Source of the DNA: Saccharicrinis sp041584155
GTDB lineage: Bacteria > Bacteroidota > Bacteroidia > Bacteroidales > Marinilabiliaceae
Assembly (NCBI GenBank): GCA_041584155.1
Contig: JBFHEL010000220.1
Location: 1-6,925, forward strand
Direction: 5' to 3'
Length of the DNA: 6,925 nucleotides
In this document: positions 1 through 4,988 of the stretch, piece by piece
Layout of the letters: every line of letters begins with the position of its first letter
Numbering within the stretch: position 1 is the first letter of the stretch
Translations under genes and position numbers: made by a program
The notes under the pieces: generated by a model
The model's input: the letters and a program-made list of their open reading frames with translations, nothing else
Told to the model about the DNA's origin: nothing
Databases searched by the model: none

Positions 1-695
1 CATTTATGGATCCGAACAAGCAAATTGCCCGCATGACGATAAAAATGGCCAACGTGAATACCGACCAGATTCAGGCCATAAAAGATTCTCTTCGAGTGCG
101 TGTGGATCAAATATTTGATCCGAATGAATATGAAGTAAGCTTTACCGGTACCAGCTTGGTATTTTTAAAAGGAACTAACTTCCTGATTCGAAACCTGTTT
201 GTAAGTCTGGCTATTGCTATTGTTTTGATTTCGTTATTTATTTCCATCATGTTTAAATCATTGAGGATGGTTTTTATTTCACTTATCCCAAATATTATAC
301 CTCTTTTATTTACTGCAGGTATTATGGGATATTTCGGCATACATATAAAACCATCAACAATACTTGTATTTAGTATTGCATTTGGTATATCCATAGATGA
401 TAGTATTCATTTTTTAGCAAAATACCGACAAGAACTGGCTATTCACAAAGGAAGAATGAAATTTTCGGTGATAGAAGCGATTAAAGAGTCGGGTATTAGT
501 ATGATTTATACTTCCATCGTTTTATTCTTTGGCTTTTCTATATTCACAGCATCAAGTTTTGGCGGTACTATTGCTCTTGGTTTATTGGTATCATTAACCT
601 TATTGGTTGCCATGGTTACCAATTTAATATTATTACCAGCGCTTCTACTCTCCTTAGAAAAAGCAAAATCAAAAGAGAAAAAAAGAAAAAAATGA
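1..695 (+). CDS. RND/MMPL-family membrane exporter, C-terminal part (5' truncated by window edge)
   Basis: This is the C-terminal portion of a membrane exporter of the RND superfamily (MMPL-like, HpnN-like 'predicted exporters'). The reading frame is open back to the window edge, so the Met at base 6 is probably internal. Counting from that Met, residues 1-60 are the end of the second periplasmic loop. Five hydrophobic segments follow (about 64-84, 89-110, 116-137, 163-183, 188-214), matching TM8-TM12 of a 12-TM RND protein. The paired acidic residues in GISIDDSIHF (Asp131, Asp132) lie in the TM10-equivalent segment, where RND pumps carry their proton-relay residues. The protein ends in a Lys-rich cytoplasmic tail. 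Its TGA overlaps the ATG of the acyltransferase gene (ATGA), which implies one operon and coupled translation. Relatives move lipids or hydrophobic compounds. The substrate here is unknown, but the neighbour suggests a lipid. Family assignment is firm. Confidence 0.9.
   Translation, partial: FMDPNKQIARMTIKMANVNTDQIQAIKDSLRVRVDQIFDPNEYEVSFTGTSLVFLKGTNFLIRNLFVSLAIAIVLISLFISIMFKSLRMVFISLIPNIIPLLFTAGIMGYFGIHIKPSTILVFSIAFGISIDDSIHFLAKYRQELAIHKGRMKFSVIEAIKESGISMIYTSIVLFFGFSIFTASSFGGTIALGLLVSLTLLVAMVTNLILLPALLLSLEKAKSKEKKRKK
686..695 (+). promoter_or_regulatory. Possible -1 slippery site at the exporter/acyltransferase junction
   Basis: Seven A residues (686-692) precede the exporter's TGA. In the exporter frame they read A AAA AAA TGA, an X XXY YYZ-type heptamer placed directly before the stop codon. 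A -1 slip would make the ribosome read ATG at 692 next and continue in the acyltransferase frame, giving an exporter-acyltransferase fusion through a Lys-rich linker. A second run of seven A (678-684) lies just upstream. The arrangement is visible in the sequence, but its function is inferred. Ordinary ATGA reinitiation is the simpler reading, and no clear downstream stimulatory pseudoknot was identified. Confidence 0.3.
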
Positions 696-1990
696 TTTAT
701 TACCTGTTAAGAATTACCATGCCTATTGTTTTAAGGCTATTTTTTAAAAAAATAGTCTTTATCAATAAAGAAAATATTCCTGCCAAGGGACCGGTTATTT
801 TGGCCTCAATGCATCCCAACTCATTTATCGATGATTTTGTTTTAGGAGCTTTTTCCAAAAGAACCTTACGTTTTTTAGCCCGAGGTGATGTTTTTAAAGG
901 TAGAATTGCACGTTTTCTGCTTGAACAAATGTTTGTATCTCCGGTCTACCGGGCTATGGACAATGCTCAGGATGTAAAAAAGAATATTGAAGCATTTAAA
1001 ATATATACCAAAGCATTAAAAAACAACGGCACTTTATTAATCCATTCCGAAGGAATTTGTATTCACGAAAAAAAGGTACGTAAACTAAAAAAAGGAACTG
1101 CTCGCATAGCTTTTGGAGCTGAAAAGTCCTATAACTTTGAGCTTGGTGTGCAAATAGTGCCTGTTTCAATGAACTACAGCAATGCCCCTAAAATTAGAGA
1201 AAGCCTTATGGTTGCCTACGGTAAACCTATTTTAGTGAGCGATTATAAGGATCAATATAACGAAAACCCCGCTAAAGCAGTAAATGAAATAAATAGGTTG
1301 ATATTTAATTCATTGTGTGAAAATGCAGTTATTATTGAAAATAAAGAATCCGAAGCTACTGCTGAACAATGTCTTGAAATTACCCGTAATAACAGATCTA
1401 CATACGACTTACCCATCTACAGTGAAGAGCCGACTCCTCTCAAAGAAGAAATTAAGGTAACCAGGCAAATCAATGCTTTGTTTTCACACAAAAAACAACT
1501 CTTTGAAGAACTTAAAAACCAAGCACAAAGCTATTTTGATGCATTAAAAAAATACAATATCACCGATAAGGAAGTAAGCAGAATTAACAACCATCTGTTT
1601 TTTCATTCGCTCTATTTGCTTGTACTCTTACCTTTATTTTCATTAGGATATATAACAAATGTCCTTCCTGTATTTATCAGTCGTAAAATTGCGAATAAGG
1701 TAGTAAAAAGAGTCGAATTTTATGGCTCAGTTTATATTGGAGCTAATTGGTTATTATTTCAAATTTATTATTTCATACTCTTTCTTATTGCCGGGCTTTT
1801 ATTAGGCGCCACTGGCCTATTTATGATAGTAGGAATAATAATAGCCGGATTTTGGTCTGTTATTTTGCGTGATCAGTACAAAACATGGTACCAAAAATGG
1901 CAGTTTTTAATATTCAAACATAAATATCCACAAGCACTTAAACCATTAATAAAACAAAGAACTTTAATACTTGATTTATTGAATAAATAA
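692..1990 (+). CDS. PlsC-like lysophospholipid/glycerol-phosphate acyltransferase with C-terminal membrane segments
   Basis: This is a membrane acyltransferase of the PlsC/LPLAT superfamily, expected to move an acyl chain onto a glycerol-phosphate or lysophospholipid acceptor at the inner membrane. The catalytic block is HPNSFID (His41 to Asp47), an HX5D spacing rather than the usual HX4D. The same spacing occurs in the yeast Gat1/Gat2-like branch (HANQFVD). PVYR (Arg87) fits motif II, HSEG (Glu120, Gly121) fits the FPEG-type motif III, and IVPVSMNYS (155-163) fits motif IV. The catalytic domain occupies about residues 20-210. A charged, probably helical linker (about 250-300) follows, then two long hydrophobic stretches (about 304-330 and 350-392). 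The total of 432 residues is well above a simple PlsC of about 240. The ATG at 692 overlaps the exporter stop and there is no Shine-Dalgarno sequence, so coupled translation is likely. The acyltransferase class is firm. The exact acceptor is not known, so no symbol is given. Confidence 0.88.
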   Translation: MIYYLLRITMPIVLRLFFKKIVFINKENIPAKGPVILASMHPNSFIDDFVLGAFSKRTLRFLARGDVFKGRIARFLLEQMFVSPVYRAMDNAQDVKKNIEAFKIYTKALKNNGTLLIHSEGICIHEKKVRKLKKGTARIAFGAEKSYNFELGVQIVPVSMNYSNAPKIRESLMVAYGKPILVSDYKDQYNENPAKAVNEINRLIFNSLCENAVIIENKESEATAEQCLEITRNNRSTYDLPIYSEEPTPLKEEIKVTRQINALFSHKKQLFEELKNQAQSYFDALKKYNITDKEVSRINNHLFFHSLYLLVLLPLFSLGYITNVLPVFISRKIANKVVKRVEFYGSVYIGANWLLFQIYYFILFLIAGLLLGATGLFMIVGIIIAGFWSVILRDQYKTWYQKWQFLIFKHKYPQALKPLIKQRTLILDLLNK

Positions 1991-2113
1991 AACACATTAA
2001 AACAAGGATGAATACAGGTTTAAAACATACAAAATTTGAATGAAGCCAAACATTTTTGAGTTAATCAAAACAACTAAACAACGAATAAATAAGCGGTACA
2101 GAAATGGCTAATG

Positions 2114-2157
2114 CAGTACCATGTATAAAGAATTATGGCAAAAAACATGATGTACTG
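2114..2157. repeat. Inverted repeat, 11 paired bases with a 2-nt bulge
   Basis: The left arm CAGTACCATGT (2114-2124) pairs with ACATG (2145-2149) plus GTACTG (2152-2157). This leaves a two-base bulge (AT, 2150-2151) and a 20-base loop. Part of the left arm, GTACC (2116-2120), can instead pair with GGTAC at 2095-2099, so two mutually exclusive structures are possible. No T-run follows on either strand, so this is not a simple terminator. It could be an RNA element in the VOC leader, a protein-binding site, or chance. Confidence 0.45.
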
Positions 2158-2244
2158 AAAAATAAATAGAATAAGAAAAAAGAGGTCTTAATTGATAAGA
2201 ATGAATGAAGTATAGTGAATATCTATAAATTTTTGCCAGTTTTG

Positions 2245-2252
2245 TACCTTTA
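2245..2252 (+). promoter_or_regulatory. Weak candidate -7 promoter element for the VOC gene
   Basis: TACCTTTA matches the Bacteroidota -7 consensus TAnnTTTG at every fixed base except the last. It lies about 40 bases before the chosen ATG at 2293, a sensible leader length. No TTG-type -33 box is seen at the expected distance upstream, so support is weak. Confidence 0.25.
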
Positions 2253-2292
2253 ATTAGTAAGCAAAATAAGTAATTAATAATATTTGACAAAT

Positions 2293-3351
2293 ATGGGGAA
2301 AATAATTAGCGGAATTCAACAGATCGGGATAGGTGTAAAAAATGCTAAAGATGCCTGGAAATGGTATCGTACTCAATTTGGCATGGATATCAATGTTTTT
2401 GAAGATACTGCTGTTGCAGAATTAATGTTACCCCATACCGATGGTAAAACAAGGGAACGATATGCAGCTTTAGCCATGAATATGGAAGGTGGCGGTGGAT
2501 TTGAAATATGGCAACATACAGGTATTGAACCACAAGCAGCAGATTTTGAACTACTGTTAGGTGATTTGGGTATTTTTATTACAAAAATAAAGTGCCGAGA
2601 TATTAAAAAAGCCTATGCAACACATAAAAAAAGAGGCCTCACCATATTAGGCGATCTTTTTAAGGACCCTGCAGGAAATGAACATTACTTTGTAAAAGAT
2701 CCCTATAATAATATATTTCAGGTTGTTGCAGAAGCAAATTATTATAAAAAACAAAAATCACTTACCGGAGGAAATTGCGGATGCATCATTGGTGTTTCTG
2801 ATATAGAAAAAGCCAAAAAAGTATATGCTGATATCCTTATGTACGACAAAGTAATATACGATAAGGATGATGTTTTTGATGATTTTGCTGCCTTACCCGG
2901 GGGCGATAAAAAATGCAGAAGAGTACTCCTAAAACATAAAGAACCACGTACCGGAAGCTTTAGTAAATTACTGGGACCTACACAAATTGAATTGGTACAA
3001 GTGCACAATAAAGAACCTCGCAAAATTTTTGAAAACAGAATATGGGGCGAATTAGGTTTTATTCACCTATGTTTTGATATAACCGGGATGGATAAACTGC
3101 GCGAGGAATGTAAATCAAAAGGTTTTCCTTTTACTGTGGATAGTGCTGATAGTTTTGATATGGGTGTTGCCGCAGGACATTTTGCTTATATCGAAGATCC
3201 GGATGGTACTTTGATAGAATTTGTAGAAACACACAAATTACCTATCATCGAAAAAATTGGATGGTACATGAACCTTAAAGGACGAAACCCCAATAAAAGA
3301 CTTCCTAATTGGATGATTAACACCCTGGCTTTTAATAGAGTGAAAAACTAA
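2293..3351 (+). CDS. Two-domain VOC (glyoxalase/bleomycin-resistance fold) family protein
   Basis: This 352-residue protein is built from two vicinal-oxygen-chelate domains. Domain 1 (about residues 4-150) contains QQIGIGVKNAKDAWKWYR and a second module ending DPYNNIFQVVAEA. Domain 2 (about 160-314) contains CGCIIGVSDIEKAKKVYADI and ends DPDGTLIEFVET. A basic/aromatic tail (315-352) follows. At positions that usually carry metal ligands I see Gln10, Glu71, no His near residue 97, and Gln143 in domain 1. In domain 2 I see Cys164, Glu233, His258 and Glu309. Domain 2 therefore looks able to bind a metal, while domain 1 has probably lost it. VOC proteins include dioxygenases, epimerases, glyoxalases and binding proteins, and the substrate here cannot be told. 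I chose ATG 2293 because the alternative TTG at 2284 adds only three residues with no better signal. The gene ends in tandem TAA stops, and a terminator follows. Confidence 0.85.
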   Translation: MGKIISGIQQIGIGVKNAKDAWKWYRTQFGMDINVFEDTAVAELMLPHTDGKTRERYAALAMNMEGGGGFEIWQHTGIEPQAADFELLLGDLGIFITKIKCRDIKKAYATHKKRGLTILGDLFKDPAGNEHYFVKDPYNNIFQVVAEANYYKKQKSLTGGNCGCIIGVSDIEKAKKVYADILMYDKVIYDKDDVFDDFAALPGGDKKCRRVLLKHKEPRTGSFSKLLGPTQIELVQVHNKEPRKIFENRIWGELGFIHLCFDITGMDKLREECKSKGFPFTVDSADSFDMGVAAGHFAYIEDPDGTLIEFVETHKLPIIEKIGWYMNLKGRNPNKRLPNWMINTLAFNRVKN

Positions 3352-3373
3352 TAAATTATTGATATTATTTTTT

Positions 3374-3405
3374 AAAGCATTCAGAAAACTGAATGCTTTT
3401 TTTTT
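3374..3405 (+). terminator. Rho-independent terminator of the VOC gene
   Basis: AAAGCATTCAG (3374-3384) pairs perfectly with CTGAATGCTTT (3389-3399) around an AAAA loop, giving an 11-bp stem. The run of nine T (3397-3405) starts within the stem's last bases. It lies 22 bases after the VOC stop. On the opposite strand the hairpin is followed by A rather than T, so it should terminate only plus-strand transcription. Confidence 0.92.
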
Positions 3406-3659
3406 ACCCATGAATTTCGTTTTAAAATAAGCAAGCAACAACCTAATCGTTTTGATTAGAAAGATTGAAAATATTTTGACACAAAATAGCAGTAATACAA
3501 TAATACATTGTATTTAACAGGTAGCGATAAGTATGGTAATGGTATTTGTAAAAAAATTTAGCATACGGCACTAAGACAAAATAACAAAAACACTAAAGTA
3601 TGCATATTCAAATAGTTACAACTATTCAACACACTAAATTCCGTTACATACAATCTGTA
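3406..3659. other. Convergent intergenic region with several small inverted repeats
   Basis: This AT-rich stretch between the VOC terminator and the end of rnz has no supported gene. It holds several perfect short inverted repeats. CTAATC/GATTAG (3443-3459) has a 5-base loop. AATACAA/TTGTATT (3494-3514) has an inner 13-base palindrome. AATAGTT/AACTATT (3611-3626) has a 2-base centre. ATACA/TGTAT (3648-3660) touches the rnz stop codon. GCATAC (3561-3566) and GTATGC (3598-3603) are treated as a separate feature. Their function is unknown. Confidence 0.55.
3550..3603 (-). terminator. Weak candidate terminator for the rpsA-STAS-rnz transcript
   Basis: Read on the minus strand, GCATAC (3603-3598) can pair with GTATGC (3566-3561), and TAAATTTTTTT follows directly (A-run on the plus strand at 3550-3556). 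The position, about 57 bases after the rnz stop, is right. However, the stem is only 6 bp and the loop is 31 bases, much weaker than the VOC terminator. The loop also carries the repeat CACTAA twice (plus strand 3569-3574 and 3591-3596). Confidence 0.25.
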
Positions 3660-4589
3660 TTATTGATCATCTCCTATTTCAAACACACTGCCTTCTTTTG
3701 CTAAAAAGGTATTCTTAAATATGGCCTTTGCTTCCTGTAAAAAAGGAGATAAATCTCTGTAGCGAGATGAGAAATGCCCAATCAGGAGTTTTTGCACTTG
3801 GGCTTCTTCAGCCATCTTTGCAGCCTGTTCTGCAGTAGAATGATATGTTTTTTTAGCTAATTTTTGATCTGACTTTAAAAAAGTTGACTCATGATACAGT
3901 ATATCTACACCTTTAATCTGTTCAATTATTTTGGGACTATAACGGGTATCGGTGCAAAAAGCGTATGATAATGGTTTAGGAGGATCAAGAGTAATACTAT
4001 GATTAGGCAATATGCCTCCATCAGGAGTCTCATAATCTTCTCCTCGCTTAATAGCTAACATATCCTTAATTCCGGGATTATAGCTGAAAACAAATTCCTT
4101 TTTAAGTTTACGCTCCCCTACTTTTTCTTTAAAAAGAAATCCAACTGTAGGAATCCGGTGTACCAAAGGAATGGTTTCCACCTCGATATGCTTATCAGAA
4201 TAAATAACAGCTGATTTTTTAGCGTCAAATCCCTCAAATACAACCCGATAAGGAAGGTCAGAACAATAATAATCCAGTTGAGGTTGCAATATTCTTTTTA
4301 GGTCGGGATGAGAATGAATATATAAATCATTATTACGCCCCAATAAGCCTAAGGTAGAGATCAGACCTATTAAGCCAAAGCAATGATCACCATGCAGGTG
4401 AGAGATGAAGATATGGTTTATTTTAGAGAATCGTATTCTGTTACGACGCAGCTGTATTTGAGTTCCTTCGCCACAATCGATTAAAAAAAACCGCTCAGAT
4501 ACATTGAGCACCTGAGCGGTTGGATATCTTTCAGAAGTTGGTAAAGCTGAATTACTCCCTAAGATGGTAATTGAAAATGATTTAGACAT
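3660..4589 (-). CDS. rnz: Ribonuclease Z (tRNA 3'-processing endonuclease)
   Basis: RNase Z cuts the 3' trailer from precursor tRNAs in the cytoplasm, using two zinc ions in a metallo-beta-lactamase fold. The signature HLHGDH is present (His64, His66, Asp68, His69). The other expected ligands follow in order: His144 (PLVHRIPTVGF), Asp214 (FCTDTRY) and His272 (GHFSSRY). The HEST motif (His233, Glu234) and His250 (TYHSTAEQAA) are also typical of the family. An insertion at about residues 151-190 fits the flexible tRNA-binding arm, here with NPGIKDMLAIKRGE instead of a strict Gly-Pro motif. The length of 309 residues is normal for the short bacterial form. The ATG at 4589 overlaps the last base of the upstream STAS stop codon (TAATG), which indicates coupled translation. 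All catalytic residues are intact, so an active enzyme is expected. The assignment is firm. Confidence 0.95.
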   Translation of the reverse strand: MSKSFSITILGSNSALPTSERYPTAQVLNVSERFFLIDCGEGTQIQLRRNRIRFSKINHIFISHLHGDHCFGLIGLISTLGLLGRNNDLYIHSHPDLKRILQPQLDYYCSDLPYRVVFEGFDAKKSAVIYSDKHIEVETIPLVHRIPTVGFLFKEKVGERKLKKEFVFSYNPGIKDMLAIKRGEDYETPDGGILPNHSITLDPPKPLSYAFCTDTRYSPKIIEQIKGVDILYHESTFLKSDQKLAKKTYHSTAEQAAKMAEEAQVQKLLIGHFSSRYRDLSPFLQEAKAIFKNTFLAKEGSVFEIGDDQ

Positions 4590-4942
4590 TATTTTTCAAT
4601 CGCTTTCCTCATTAATTCAATTCCTTCATCAAGATTTGAGGCTATTGTTAAAACAGAATCCAACTGCGATACAGAAATTAATCTTTCTACCGCTGGCTGA
4701 AGTCCGGATAAAACAAAAGACCCGTCAGCATTTTTACACAACCTATTAGCTACAAGAATAGCACTTAATCCAGATGAATCACAATAACTTGATTTCCCAA
4801 GATCCAATAATATATTTTTTTCACCATTACCGGATAATAAAACAAGTTCAGATTTCAATGATGGCGCAATATGCGTATCAAGTTTTTCTTTTAAAATCTG
4901 AACAAGTGTGAAATCATCTAATTTATCTATTTTAAAGTCCAT
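4589..4942 (-). CDS. STAS-domain protein (anti-sigma factor antagonist-like)
   Basis: This is a single STAS domain of 117 residues, about the size of SpoIIAA/RsbV. The fold-typical order is visible: strands around 12-18 and 43-48, the ILLDLGKSSYCDSSGLSAIL segment (44-63), a helix after it, FVLSGLQ (76-82) and a C-terminal amphipathic helix. CDSSGL carries Asp55, Ser56 and Ser57. Ser57 aligns with the serine that is phosphorylated in SpoIIAA, so switching by a kinase is possible. No anti-sigma kinase, phosphatase or sigma factor lies in the window, so the partner is unknown and the name 'anti-sigma factor antagonist' is only by homology. The gene starts 46 bases after the rpsA stop without a Shine-Dalgarno sequence and overlaps rnz by one base, so all three are likely cotranscribed. 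The domain call is firm. The biological role is not known. Confidence 0.88.
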   Translation of the reverse strand: MDFKIDKLDDFTLVQILKEKLDTHIAPSLKSELVLLSGNGEKNILLDLGKSSYCDSSGLSAILVANRLCKNADGSFVLSGLQPAVERLISVSQLDSVLTIASNLDEGIELMRKAIEK

Positions 4943-4960
4943 TTGTTAAAAGAGTTTTAT

Positions 4961-4973
4961 AGAATACTATTCT
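4961..4973. repeat. 13-base palindrome between rpsA and the STAS gene
   Basis: AGAATA-C-TATTCT is a perfect inverted repeat with a single central base. It lies in the 46-base gap between the rpsA stop and the STAS start. As RNA it can form only a short AT-rich hairpin with no T-run directly after it, so it is not a convincing terminator. It could be a processing site, a protein-binding site, or chance. Confidence 0.4.
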
Positions 4974-4988
4974 TTAGGTTAAACAAGA

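Larger units (their letters stand above)
1991..2292. other. Intergenic region between acyltransferase and VOC genes
   Basis: This AT-rich gap of 302 bp has no convincing gene. It holds an inverted repeat (2114-2157), a competing smaller one (2095-2120) and a weak promoter-like element (about 2245-2252). There is no terminator with a T-run after the acyltransferase stop at 1990, so read-through into the VOC gene cannot be excluded. A 21-codon ATG frame (2104-2169) lies inside the inverted repeat region and resembles nothing I recognise. The minus-strand frame at 2108-2290 is not convincing. Confidence 0.6.

Noticed and set aside
2010..2043. 11-codon frame beginning GGATGAATACAGG
   Set aside because: It is too short, with no coding signal beyond chance in AT-rich DNA.
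2104..2169. 21-codon ATG frame in the intergenic gap (MANAVP...KNK)
   Set aside because: It is very short, has no recognisable homology and no clear start signal, and overlaps an inverted repeat. It is kept only as an alternative within the inverted-repeat finding.
2108..2290. 60-residue minus-strand open frame between the acyltransferase and VOC genes
   Set aside because: Low-complexity hydrophobic/aromatic composition from AT-rich DNA, no recognisable domain and no promoter.
2284..2292. TTG start for the VOC gene
   Set aside because: It adds only MTN before the ATG at 2293, with no better signal. ATG is the more likely start.
2742..3023. 93-residue minus-strand frame inside the VOC gene
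   Set aside because: It lies wholly antisense to a well-supported gene and has no domain of its own.
2293..3351. 4-hydroxyphenylpyruvate dioxygenase or glyoxalase I identity
   Set aside because: The two-VOC architecture is similar in size to HPPD, but the C-terminal HPPD signature and full His/His/Glu triad are not seen. Glyoxalase I is shorter with a different ligand set.
3443..3459. CTAATC-GTTTT-GATTAG as a terminator
   Set aside because: The stem is only 6 bp and no T-run follows on either strand.
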